A DNA stretch of 64,000 nt, from positions 48,918,643-48,982,642 of the forward strand of contig NC_091292.1 of NCBI RefSeq assembly GCF_038502225.1, given 5' to 3'. Below, piece after piece: positions 23,051-33,670 of this stretch (positions within the stretch are counted from its first letter, which is position 1; each line of letters begins with the position of its first letter). Below the pieces are notes generated by a model. That model had not been told where the DNA came from and did not search any database. It was given only the letters and a program-made list of their open reading frames with translations. Source of the DNA: Cherax quadricarinatus. Taxonomy: Eukaryota > Arthropoda > Malacostraca > Decapoda > Parastacidae. Both the position numbers and the translations under genes were made by a program.

Positions 23051-23575
23051 TCTTTTTTGTTTTTGGTCCAATTTTAAGTGTAACTTTATGTTGTTATTTA
23101 GGAACAGTTTGCATCCTATACACATGTTTGCATGGACTTCTTGTTGCAAAGTTGCAAGATATTGCAAAATTGTATTTATCATAAAACCCTTCCTTACCCT
23201 ACAAAATTGGTAAGATGTACAATGTTCTAGTCAACATCAGATGAAAGATAAAGAGTTAGATTATCTAAATTTCAAACTTTTTTGCGAGAAATGTCATTAG
23301 ATTGCATTATAAAAAATTTTGAGATTTGTGTTTTTTGGATGGCATTTCTTGGGAGAATAAGAGTCAATAAAAACAAAATGATAAAACATCGCAAAACATC
23401 TATGAATAATAATAGAACCATCATTCATCAATATTGTGTGAAAAAATTATGACACTCCTGTTATTACTCTTTGCAAAAAAATTAAACAAATGTCAATAAC
23501 TTATTCCTGAGTTATTCAATTTTTTGTTTCTATAAAACACTATGGAGATGAAACACCAAATTTGAGCGTGTTGCA
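23051..23575. other. AT-rich unassigned stretch
   Basis: Nothing recognised before the 45-bp array. Confidence 0.5.
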
Positions 23576-26097
23576 AACCCCTATCATTGTTGATAACCCA
23601 GAGGCAACTGAACAGCAACAAACCCCTATCATTGTTGATAACCCAGAGGCAACTGAGCAGCAACAAACCCCTATCATTGTTGATAACCCAGAGGCAACTG
23701 AACAGCAACAAACCCCTATCATTGTTGATAACCCAGAGGCAACTGAACAGCAACAAACCCCTATCATTGTTGATAACCCAGAGGCAACTGAACAGCAACA
23801 AACCCCTATCATTGTTGATAACCCAGAGGCAACTGAACAGCAACAAACCCCTATCATTGTTGATAACCCAGAGGCAACTGAACAGCAACAAACCCCTATC
23901 ATTCTTGATAACCAAGAGGCAACTGAACAGCAACAAACCCCTATCATTGTTGATAACCCAGAGGCAACTGAACAGCAACAAACCCCTATCATTGTTGATA
24001 ACCCAGAGGCAACTGAACAGCAACAAACCCCAATCACTGTTGATAACCCAGAGGCAACTGAACAGCAACAAACCCCAATCACTGTTGATAACCCAGAGGC
24101 AACTGAACAGCAACAAACCCCTATCATTGTTGATAACCCAGAGGCAACTGAACAGCAACAAACCCCTATCATTGTTGATAACCCAGAGGCAACTGAACAG
24201 CAACAAACCCCTATCATTGTTGATAACCCAGAGGCAACTGAACAGCAGCAAACCTCTATCATTGTTGATAACCCAGAGGCAACTGAACAGCAACAAACCC
24301 CTATCATTGTTGATAACCCAGAGGCAACTGAACAGCAACCAAACCCCTATCATTGTTGATAACCCAGAGGCAACTGAACAGCAACAAAACCCTATCATTG
24401 TTGATAACCCAGAGGCAACTGAACAGCAACAAACCCCTATCATTGTTGATAACCCAGAGGCAACTGAACAGCAACAAACCCCTATCATTGTTGATAACCC
24501 AGAGGCAACTGAACAGCAACAAACCCCTATCATTGTTGATAACCCAGAGGCAACTGAACAGCAACAAACCCCTATCATTGTTGATAACCCAGAGGCAACT
24601 GAACAGCAACAAACCCCAATCACTGTTGATAACACAGAGGCAACTGAACAGCAACAAACCCCTATCATTGTTGATAACCCAGAGGCAACTGAACAGCAAC
24701 AAACCCCTATCATTGTTGATAACCCAGAGGCAACTGAACAGCAACAAACCCCTATCATTGTTGATAACCCAGAGGCAACTGAACAGCAACAAACCCCTAT
24801 CATTGTTGATAACCCAGAGGCAACTGAACAGCAACAAACCCCTATCATTGTTGATAACCCAGAGGCAACTGAACAGCAACAAACCCCTATCATTGTTGAT
24901 AACCCAGAGGCAACTGAACAGCAACAAACCCCTATCATTGTTGATAACCCAGAGGCAACTGAACAGCAACAAACCCCTATCATTGTTGATAACCCAGAGG
25001 CAACTGAACAGCAACAAACCCCTATCATTGTTGATAACCCAGAGGCAACTGAACAGCAACAAACCCCTATCATTGTTGATAACCCAGAGGCAACTGAACA
25101 GCAACAAACCCCTATCATTGTTGATAACCCAGAGGCAACTGAACAGCAACAAACCCCAATCACTGTTGATAACACAGAGGCAACTGAACAGCAACAAACC
25201 CCAATCACTGTTGATAACCCAGAGGCAACTGAACAGCAACAAACCCCAATCATTGTTGATAACCCAGAGGCAACTGAACAGCAACAAACCTCTATCATTG
25301 TTGATAACCCAGAAGCAACTGAACAGCAACAAACCCCTATCATTGTTGATAACCCAGAGGCAACTGAACAGCAACAAACCCCTATCATTGTTGATAACCC
25401 AGAGGCAACTGAACAGCAACAAACCTCTATCATTGTTGATAACCCAGAGGCAACTGAACAGCAACAAACCCCTATCATTGTTGATAACCCAGAGGCAACT
25501 GAACAGCAACAAACCTCTATCACTGTTGATAACCCAGAGGCAACTGAACAGCAACAAACCTCTATCACTGTTGATAACCCAGAGGCAACTGAACAGCAAC
25601 AAACCCCAATCACTGTTGATAACACAGAGGCAACTGAACAGCAACAAACCCCAATCACTGTTGATAACCCAGAGGCAACTGAACAGCAACAAACCCCTAT
25701 CATTGTTGATAACCCAGAGGCAACTGAACAGCAACAAACCCCTATCATTGTTGATAACCCAGAGGCAACTGAACAGCAACAAACCCCTATCATTGTTGAT
25801 AACCCAGAGGCAACTGAACAGCAACAAACCCCTATCATTGTTGATAACCCAGAGGCAACTGAACAGCAACAAACCCCTATCATTGTTGATAACCCAGAGG
25901 CAACTGAACAGCAACAAACCCCTATCATTGTTGATAACCCAGAGGCAACTGAACAGCAACAAACCCCTATCATTGTTGATAACCCAGAGGCAACTGAACA
26001 GCAACAAACCCCTATCATTGTTGATAACCCAGAGGCAACTGAACAGCAACAAACCCCTATCATTGTTGATAACCCAGAGGCAACTGAACAACAACAA
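23576..26097. repeat. 45-bp minisatellite
   Basis: About 56 units of 45 bp containing CCCTATCATTGTTGATAACC and CAGAGGCAACTGAACAGCAA. One extra C near 24,337 shifts frame. In one frame the unit reads TPIIVDNPEATEQQQ, but other frames and both strands are also open. Variants (CCAATCACT, AACACAG, CCTCTATC) include non-synonymous changes. There is no sensible start, signal peptide or flanking exon, so it is treated as satellite DNA. Confidence 0.95.
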
Positions 26098-26372
26098 CTC
26101 TGTGCTCTTCACTTTAATCCTCACAGAACTTGTTCAGAATGAAATAATAGTAATTTCTGGAGTGAAAAAAAAATTAAAACACTAATTGCCAACATGTCCT
26201 CTTGATGACAGCAAAAACATAAAAAATTACATTTTTTTAAAAAACATACTTAGAAATATGATAGAAACAAGATGATTGCATCAACATGTTGCCAGAATTT
26301 TGCACTATTTTTGGGTAAGAGCACCTAAAATTCCAAAAAATTTCAACTTCAATTTTATGATCTCTAAATAAC
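26098..26372. other. AT-rich unassigned stretch
   Basis: Nothing recognised between the 45-bp array and the Penelope-like fragment. Confidence 0.5.
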
Positions 26373-26515
26373 TTATCCTGGTCGCCTTAATGCTGGTAGT
26401 GGAAGTAGTAGTAGAAGTAGTTGGGGGAGTAGTTTTTGCCACAAGAAATGGAAAGAGGAACGAAGGGGGGCAATAGTAGCAGTAGTAATAGTAGGAGAAA
26501 CGGTAGAATGTAGAA

Positions 26516-26572
<57 letters not shown>

Positions 26573-26583
26573 TTAATAATAAC

Positions 26584-26640
<57 letters not shown>
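26516..26640. repeat. (AAT)n microsatellite
   Basis: About 40 trinucleotides within PLE-1. Confidence 0.95.
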
Positions 26641-26642
<2 letters not shown>

Positions 26643-26849
26643 AGGAGTGGAATTGTAGTAGTAGTAGAAGTGGGGTCAGTCAAGGACAAGAAAAAGGAGC
26701 ACTGCAGGAGAGCTATGGGACCACAAGGGAAAGACCTAAAGGCAGAAGGAAGGAATCAAAGAAAGAAATATGAAAAAAGTAAAAGAAAAGAAGTAGGGAG
26801 AAAAGAAAGGATCATGTCAAGTCACGAGTGCTCTGAAGTTTGTAGCATT

Positions 26850-27189
26850 TGATAATGTAATAAGAAAGGAAGGCATCTACAGAGACAAAGCCAGGACTAA
26901 GATTCATACATGGAAAGTTGTGTGTAAGGGATGCTTCATCAAGACGACAATTGTGAAGGATAGAAGTATGATAGACAGTTTTAGCATAGAACCAATTAGG
27001 CAAGCCTAACACTTTTTTGTGCTCCTTAAGTCTGTCAGAAAGAGGGGGACAAAAAGAACATGAAATAGAGCAGACACCAGGGGCATCAATTGCAGGGAGA
27101 TAGGTACGAGGTAGGCGAAAAGTAAGTTTGATGCCTAAGAAATGGAGAGAGTTGTTGAGATTAGAATGAACGGAAATATGAGAAAGATG
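26850..27189 (-). pseudogene. Penelope GIY-YIG endonuclease remnant (PLE-1)
   Basis: Minus-strand VCSISCSFCPPLSDRLKEHKK followed by LTHNFPCMNLSPGFVSVDAF. Compared with PLE-2 (CPLQYFGETGRSLSDRL), about ten residues including the G-x-TGR core are deleted. Non-functional. Confidence 0.75.
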
Positions 27190-27256
27190 TGGCATGCTGC
27201 CACCCAACCAGCCAACCGGGTGCTAAGAGTTTAACGATCAGTAGGGTACCTGTCGT

Positions 27257-27500
27257 TAAATAGCAAAGCCAGAGAGTGTGCACCATGCTCAACCAGCGGT
27301 TAGGCAAGTCTGTCAATTCGCTTACCACAAGTGAACCACGTTGCTTTAATTTTGGCGGGCCTGCCTGTGATTGATTCATTTTCCAATCACAGGCAGGCCC
27401 GCCAAAACTGAAGCAGCGTGGCTCACTTCTGGTAAGCGAATTAACAGACTTGCCTAACCGCTGGCTGAGCATGGTGCACACTCTCTGGCTTTGCTATTTA
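27257..27500. repeat. Long hairpin: 117-bp inverted repeat with 10-bp loop
   Basis: Left arm 27,257-27,373 and right arm 27,384-27,500 are reverse complements with roughly six mismatches; loop ATTCATTTTC. Compared with 33,595-33,665 it interrupts the gypsy LTR-like sequence after CGTTAAAT. It may be a small foldback insertion. Confidence 0.85.
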
Positions 27501-27666
27501 TCGCCGTGGTGTACACCTACTGTAATATCTGTACATATTGTACATACTCGTATATGTCATCTGGTAAAGGCATATATACATTATATTCTATTGTTGAGGT
27601 ATCTCCCGCAACAGGGGCTATTAATTGCCGATCTCTGCTTAGGTTTCTTCGTAATGTGGGAGAGCT

Positions 27667-28530
27667 AATGCCAGAGCAATCAGACCAGCAATCTCGTGAA
27701 GCAGGTGGTGCACCGGGTTTGTCTCAAGTCGAGTCAGATTCATTAGTGCTAGAGTTAGCTAAACTCAATCTTTAAACATTCAGAGAGCAGTGAGCATTTG
27801 CTAAAGAGGAATTCTCTCGAGATAAGGAGAGGAGGTAATTTATTCAGGCTATTGGTGACAACTTCTATATGCAGTGTCGTTAGTACCTCACTTTGTTGAG
27901 TGTGAGCCTGAACAGTTTTTGAGGCATTTGAAAACCAGGCTCGTGCACTGAGGTGGCCTGGGAAACATTGAGCAACACTGGTGTGTGCAGCGTTGTGCCC
28001 AAAGCGCAAAAGTTCACAGTTGTTTTGGTAGAGACTTTGCTGATTATCAGGTTGTTAAATCAATGGTTCTTGGGGCATATCAGTGTATTTCCGCCAAGTA
28101 TAGGAAAGAGTTCAAATTAAATAAGCGTCAGTCGGGTCAATCCCATGTAGACTTTGTGCGGCAGCAGTCGAAGAATTTCACGAAGTAGTACAGGGCCAGT
28201 AGTGTTGCTAATTTTAGTGACCTTATCCAGCTGCTTTTAGTGGTTAACCTGCTGGAATCTGTTGAGCCAGAGGTTTGAGTTTTAGAAACAGCCAGGCTTG
28301 CTGACACCAAGGCCACCCGTTCCTTGTCCGAACAGTTAATTCTTTCTTACCAACAGCCTGGTAAGACTAAAAATCGTTGTGGACAGGTCCCTGAATGGAA
28401 TGTGAAGGGACATACTGAAAGTGAATAACGACGCCAACCAAATAAGACGTATGGTGAGCAATGACATCAGATCCTCTGGCAGCATGGTAAACAGCATCAA
28501 TACACAGACTGGCACTAACCACAAGGTCAA
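27667..28530 (+). pseudogene. gag of Gmr1-type element b
   Basis: Fragments in different frames: an N-terminal acidic segment (SLVLELAKLNL), a charged segment (AFAKEEFSRDKERR) and a capsid-like part (FADYQVVKSMVLGAYQCISA, KYRKEFKLNKRQSGQSHVDF). Several stops. Family assignment rests on its position in the element. Confidence 0.6.
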
Positions 28531-28689
28531 CAGAGAGTCTAAGAGCTAGTGTGATATCTTTGTCACAAACACATCCATATTAAAGCTAGATGTCCCAGTG
28601 TGAAATCAAATAAGCCCAACCCTTAGAGAAAATCAACATGATTCCAAATGAAATGAATCAAAAAGTAGATGACTGTATGACACCATATT

Positions 28690-28860
28690 ATAGTACGTGC
28701 CACATCTCTCTTCAGGGGAATGAAAAAAAAATTGAAGTATCCACTTTTAAGGATACCAGGGCTTATTGTTCCCTTATAAGAGAGGAAGTCCTCTCACTTT
28801 CTGAAAAGATGTCATTGCACTCCTCTCCTTCGTTCCCTTAGAAGCATTCGGAGGAACTGT
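28690..28860 (+). pseudogene. Protease remnant of Gmr1-type element b
   Basis: VSTFKDTRAYCSLIREEVLS aligns with STILRDTGCTCIVIS of copy a; the DTG motif is DTR here. Confidence 0.5.
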
Positions 28861-29334
28861 ATTTTATGTCCCTTTACTTAAGATATTTGACTGTAGGTGT
28901 ATCTGATGGATTCCCTATGAAAGATGCAGTGTTATTACTGGGTAATAACGTTCTTAATTTGAAAAATGTCCAGAACCTGTAATGACTAATTCTCTGATGT
29001 TAGCCATAACTCGGGCAAAATCCCAAGAAATGTCTGTCGTGAATACGACTCAGATCTAAGGCTAATGAAAAGTACCAGATCAAGCCTTCCTACTCCAGGT
29101 TAGCAGGATTACCAGATATCTCAGTTTCCATGCCCGAGGGACTGTCCTCTCGGGAAGAACTGCGAAGCGATCCTTCCTTAAACTTCACTTTTCAGGCAGC
29201 CATGGCTGAATCCCACTCAGATCACCCAGTTAAGCATAAAATTAAACACAACCTACTGCTCTGCACAGAGACTGGTAAGGAGGTAATAGGAAGTCCAAAA
29301 TTAGATACTGGTAGTTCCTAAGAAATTTAAGTCA

Positions 29335-30235
29335 CAAATTTTGAACATGGCTCACAATTCCTCTTTAGGAAGTCATTTGGGAATTACAAAAACTCTTTAT
29401 AGAATATCAAGAGTTTTACTGGCCAAAAATATAGCTAAATGTGAAGAATCACATCCGCTTTTGTAGAGAATGTCCAACAGTAGGTACACCTGGACACCCC
29501 ATTAACCCGCACTACTTCATCCCATACCTGCAGATGGAGAATCCTTTGATGAGTTAATCATTGGTTGTGTGGGACCATTACCAAAATCCAAGTCAGGGAG
29601 CCAATACTTATTCACTGTCATGGTTAAAGTTACTAGGTATCCGGAAGCAGTCCCAATGTTCAGTATAAACACTAAAGCCATAATTTATCTTACTTTTACA
29701 TTTCTAAGTCTATTCAGAGTGACCAGGGTACTAACTTTACAGCTAAAGCTTTTAGAGAAGCTTTAACTAGGCTAGGTATAATTCATAAATTATCCACTGC
29801 CTATCATCCTCAGTCCCGCCTTAAGGCGTCTTGGAGAGATTTCATCAGACCTTAAAAACCATGATGAGGACCTTTTGCATGCATTTTCCTACAGACTGGA
29901 ATGAATCACTTCCTGTGTTACTATTTGCAATGAGAGAAACTGTGCAGGAATCAACAGGGTACAGTCCATTTGAACTAATCTTCGGGCACAATGTATGAGG
30001 TCCTCTGCGAGTGCTCAAGGAAGGATGGATGGGAGAAGACACCTGCATAACACTCTACAACCCTTCTTCAAACGAGGAGACAAGGTGCTGGTACAGAAAC
30101 CTGTTCCTGGCCACACCTTAAAAACTACATTTGTAGGAACCATACAGATAATAAGAAAAGTTTCTGATGTAAATTATGTGGTAACTCCCGTTGATAAGCC
30201 CACAAAAAGTAAAATTTACCTCATTAATCAGATTT
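29335..30235 (+). pseudogene. Integrase of Gmr1-type element b (upstream of RT)
   Basis: Zinc-finger remnant SHLGITKTLYRISRV (29,370-29,430), core IGCVGPLPKSKSGSQYLFTV and VTRYPEAVP (29,560-29,650), QSDQGTNFTAKAFREALTR with second Asp retained (about 29,712-29,765), YHPQS, and ESLPVLLFAMRETVQESTGY. The C-terminal module GDKVLVQKPVPGHTLKTTFV ends at 30,235. Frame breaks throughout. Confidence 0.8.
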
Positions 30236-30399
30236 AATTGTCTAATAGCCCACATACAGTCCCAGTAATGACTCTCCTCTGCCTCTGTAGATGACCTTCA
30301 ATCCATGCATGTCATTTCAGAGATCCAAGTTAAACTTTCTAAACTTTCTGTCCTTCTTAAGGACTCTAACTCTTTAATGTTGGGGCTGTCTAAAGACCA

Positions 30400-30960
30400 A
30401 GTAATAAGTGTAACTGTCCTCTTACAAACTTACCCTGACATATGTTCGGATGTACCCTGGGATATCATGATGTAAATGTTGGAAACACTAAACCTATTAA
30501 ACTCTCCCCCTACAGAGCTAATCCCAAAAAACAAAAGATACTTCAACAGGAGGTAGCATTTCTCTTAGAACACGGATTAGTGGAGGAGGAGTCCAGTCCG
30601 TGAGCTTCACCGTGCATCCTTGTTAAAAAGTTTGATGGAGGTTTTCGAATATGTACAGACTACCGTAAGGTAAATAAGGTCAATGTTTACTCTGCCACGT
30701 TTGGGTGGTGTAGTGGACTCTGTGGGTAAGGTCCCTTTCGTCTCTAAACTAGACTTCCTTAAGGTTACTATTGGGTACCTATGACAGATAAAGCCAAGGA
30801 AATCTCTGCCTTCGTGATGCCAGGAGGTCACAATCAATACACTGTTACCAGATTTGGAATGTCGAACTCGCCTGCCAAATTCCAGAGGCTGATCCATCAG
30901 GCTACTAAAGGACTTGAAAGTACGACAGCCCCTAAATTTGCTTAAATTTTGGCCACTGAG
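30400..30960 (+). pseudogene. Reverse transcriptase of Gmr1-type element b
   Basis: Reads YPDICSDVP leader, KPIKLSPYRANPKKQKILQQ, EVAFLLEHGLVEEESSP (stop), CILVKKFDGGFRICTDYRKV, then decays. It follows integrase, repeating the unusual order of copy a. The active-site region is not recoverable. Confidence 0.75.
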
Positions 30961-31059
30961 TAATACTCAGTACCTTATGATAGGAAATCCCTCTAGCGTT
31001 TTTCATAGATGGCAGGTTTTTACATACGCTTTTGTAAGAACTTTGCAGATGTTGTAACC

Positions 31060-31437
31060 CCCTAACCTCACTTACCAGTCAGAAAAAGCAGTTTCATTGG
31101 ACCCCAGAGTGTCAAGAAGTATTTAATACAGACAAACGGGCACCATCTATTGTACCCATTCTCTGTCTCCCGATTTTTCAAAAACCTTTTGTATTACAGG
31201 TTTATGCATGCAAATCAAGAGTTGTGGGTTGTACTCCTACAGAAATCTGGATAAGATCGGTTACAGCCTGTAGCTTACTTTTCTGCCAAGCATCAAGCTC
31301 ACTAAAGGCTTTATGCCACCATAGAGAAGGAAGTCCTAGCTCTAATACTTGCATTGGAACATTTTGAGATCTTTGTGGGGCAGTGGTCCCAGATGGTCAC
31401 AGTCTACAGTGATCACAGTCCTCTAGTCTATCTCCCT

Positions 31438-31440
<3 letters not shown>
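31060..31440 (+). pseudogene. RNase H remnant of Gmr1-type element b
   Basis: Broken frames with TIEKEVLALILALEHFEIF and VTVYSDHSPLVYLP, matching TIEKECLALVW and MDHKPLIYL of copy a. Ends in a run of about 26 T. Confidence 0.65.

Positions 31441-31463
<23 letters not shown>
31438..31463. repeat. Poly(T) tract
   Basis: About 26 T interrupting the gypsy RNase H region; could mark the reverse-strand poly(A) tail of a lost retroposon. Confidence 0.8.
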
Positions 31464-31468
<5 letters not shown>

Positions 31469-31794
31469 GGACATTCTGATGCCATCTGCAGGTGTCTTGA
31501 ACCAATGCTAGGTCTGCTATATGCTGTCTCGGTCTAGGACTGAGTTTGAGTCTCGAGAAAAAGTTGAGCTCTATCTAATGAGTTGGATGGTTGAGAGAAA
31601 AGGCAGTTTCTTTATTATTCAGTGCCATAGCAGTATGCTACCCATGGAGGTGGGGGCCTAGTCCCGGCTATTAGAACCCTTTTGGGGTAGGGGTGTGGCT
31701 TGCAAAGAGTATGTTACATAAATAACAAAAAAAAGGCACAATACCGTGACTGGAACGATAAACAAATAACCCGCACATAGAAGAGAAGAGCCTA

Positions 31795-31830
31795 CGACGA
31801 CGTTTCGGTCCGACTTGGACCATTTACAAA
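31795..31830 (-). ncRNA. Hammerhead-ribozyme-like core, left end of PLE-2
   Basis: Minus strand: GGTCC-AAGTC-GGACC stem II, GAAAC, then GTCGTC as a minimal stem III with cleavage triplet. The CTGATGA core box is degenerate (TGTAAAT). Candidate decayed motif. Confidence 0.4.
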
Positions 31831-31884
31831 GTAACACACACGAGAAGTAGAGCAGGACGGGTATATATAGGCAGCAAGAGGTAG

Positions 31885-31886
31885 TG

Positions 31887-31965
<79 letters not shown>
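31885..31965. repeat. (AGT)n microsatellite
   Basis: About 25 trinucleotides inside PLE-2. Confidence 0.95.
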
Positions 31966-31968
<3 letters not shown>

Positions 31969-32463
31969 TAGTAGTGGCGGAGATGGAAGTAGAAATTGGG
32001 AAGTAAGGAGGAGCCAGTCAAATACAGAGAAAGGGGAGCACTGCAAGGGAGCTAGGTGCCCACAGAGGGAGAGCATGAACACAGAGGTTGGGGGAGAGGA
32101 AATAATGAAATAAATAAAGAAGGAAGAGAAACACAAGACAGAGGAAAGAAAGACAACCCAGAAGAGAAAAAGGAAAGAGGAACAGGAAAGAGGGAGAAGA
32201 AGAAAAAAAGGAGGAATCAGGTTAATTTACGGGTGTTCTGAAGTTTGAAGCATTTTGCAATGTAGTGGGAGAGGAAGGCATCTGCAGAGACGAAGCCAGG
32301 ACTAAGATTCATACAAGGAAAATTGTGTATTAGGGAGGACTCAACCAGACGGCGACTGTTAAAGTTGGAAGTAGGGAAAGTTTTAGCAGAAGATCAGTCA
32401 ATAGGATGGCTATGATCTCTGACGTGACAGAAACGAGCATTGTTAATGTCGACAAGCCTAACA

Positions 32464-33438
32464 CTATTTTTTGTGCTCCCTAAGTCTGTCAGAAAGAGAT
32501 CGGCCAGTTTCTCCAAAGTATTGAAGAGGACAGGAGGAGCAAGAAATAGAGTAGACACTAGGAACATCTGTAGAGGGAGGAGAGGTATGAACGAGAATAG
32601 TGCGAAGAGTGTTAGTCTGGCGGAAAGTACGCTTGATGTCTAAGAGACGGAGAGAATTGTTGAGATTAGAAAGACCGGAAATGTAGGGAAGGCAGAGGAC
32701 AGAAGAGTTCCCAGGAGTAGAGAGTTTGGGAGAGAAGAAATTACGTTTAGCACGTGAGAGGGCAGAGTCTATGAAATGGGAAGGGTAGCCAAGACGGGAA
32801 AACGAATTATGAAGCGTGGAAATTTCTGTTGGAAGGAACTGAGGATCACAGATGCGGAGGGCACGAAAAAAGTGGGAGATAAGAACACTTTTCTTGACAG
32901 GGGAAGCACGATAGGAAAAGTAGTGAATGTACATGCCACTGTGCATAGGTTTGCGGTAAACGGAAAAGGAAAAACCTGTATCTGAGCGGTGGAGATGGAC
33001 ATCGAGGAAAGGAAGCAAGGAATTAGATTCCCATTCAGCTTTAAACTTAATGGAAGGGGCAAGATTATTAAGAGCTTCAAGAAAAGGTTGGAAGAGACCG
33101 GAGTCATGAGGCCACAGAGCAAAGATGTCCTCAACATAGCAGAGCCAGAGTGAAGGGTGCACATCGATGGTAAGAAGAACAGTCTCGAAGTATTCCATGT
33201 AAAGATTAGCAAGGACAGGAGAGAGAGGAGAGCCCATAGCGACACCGAAGATTTGAGAATAATATTTCCCTTGGAAGGAAAAGGAATTAGAGTCCACACA
33301 GAGGCGGATAAGATCAAGAAAGACATCAATTGGTATAGGGAGATGAAGAAACCCTTCATGGGCCTTCTCTCTAAGAAAATCAAGGACATCATCAAGAGGG
33401 ACATTGGTGAAGAGGGACTCAACGTCAAGACTAAGCAT
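32464..33438 (-). pseudogene. Penelope RT-endonuclease ORF (PLE-2)
   Basis: 324 codons: SLDVESLFTNVPL (RT motif A, Asp present), FGVAMGSPLSPVLANLYM (motif B), YVEDIFALW (motif C; YVDD changed to YVED), ESNSLLPFLDVHLHR, then the endonuclease VYSISCSSCPLQYFGETGRS and LREHKK (GIY-YIG with F for I). An A-run slip at about 32,463-32,470 shifts the frame; the remaining C-terminus (NFPCMNLSPGFVSADAFLSH) continues in another frame to about 32,230. The N-terminal part of the RT is missing. Penelope elements prime at nicked DNA with this enzyme. Confidence 0.85.
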
Positions 33439-33487
33439 CTTACAGGTCGGGAGAGAGCGAACCCGTCTTACTTCTCGTTAGTGTGAC

Positions 33488-33523
33488 TTTGTAAATGTCC
33501 AAGTCGGACCGAAACGTCGTCGT
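33488..33523 (+). ncRNA. Hammerhead-ribozyme-like core, right end of PLE-2
   Basis: Plus-strand mirror of the left-end motif: GTCC-AAGTC-GGAC, then GAAAC, then GTCGTC. Same degenerate CTGATGA box. Confidence 0.4.
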
Positions 33524-33566
33524 AGGCTCCTCTCTTCTATCTGCGGGTTATTTGATTATGTTACAT

Positions 33567-33670
33567 TTTATTCGGCATATGTCACACTCCCATATAGACT
33601 GCCTCCCAACCAGCTAACTGGGTGCTAAGGGTTTAATGATCAATAGAGTACCCATCGTTAAATTAGCACA
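33567..33670 (+). repeat. Probable 3' LTR piece of Gmr1-type element b
   Basis: CTGCC(A/T)CCCAACCAGC and GTACCCATCGTTAAAT match 27,190-27,262 at roughly 85% by eye, without the hairpin. Extent to the right is not defined. Confidence 0.5.

Larger units (their letters stand above)
26373..27189 (-). mobile_element. Penelope-like element fragment (PLE-1)
   Basis: Shares 3' UTR and C-terminal coding sequence with PLE-2 (31,720-33,556). Includes a trinucleotide-rich stretch, AAGCCAGGACTAAGATTCAT, and the end of the GIY-YIG region on the minus strand. It stops where the gypsy copy b LTR begins, as if truncated or interrupted by it. Confidence 0.75.
27190..31440 (+). mobile_element. Ty3/gypsy element with Gmr1-type gene order (copy b), heavily decayed
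   Basis: Second, divergent element with integrase before RT. Order: LTR-like leader with a 117-bp hairpin, gag (27,667-28,530), protease (28,690-28,860), integrase (29,335-30,235), RT (30,400-30,960), RNase H (about 31,060-31,440), then a T tract. Many stops and indels. PLE-2 is inserted further downstream, beyond which a piece similar to the 27,190-27,262 leader occurs (33,595-33,665), probably the 3' LTR. Confidence 0.75.
31720..33556 (-). mobile_element. Penelope-like element PLE-2, 5'-truncated
   Basis: 1.84 kb flanked by a 10-bp direct repeat TATGTTACAT (31,710-31,719 and 33,557-33,566). The ends form an inverted repeat of about 70 bp (31,763-31,832 and 33,484-33,554) containing GGTCCGACTTGGACC and GACGACGTTTCGG. 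Inside, on the minus strand, lie RT and GIY-YIG endonuclease coding sequence and an AGT-repeat-rich 3' region. It is inserted downstream of gypsy copy b. Confidence 0.85.

Noticed and set aside
23493..26185. Frames up to 856 codons across the 45-bp array
   Set aside because: Open on both strands in several frames, frameshift tolerated, no flanking exons; satellite artefact.
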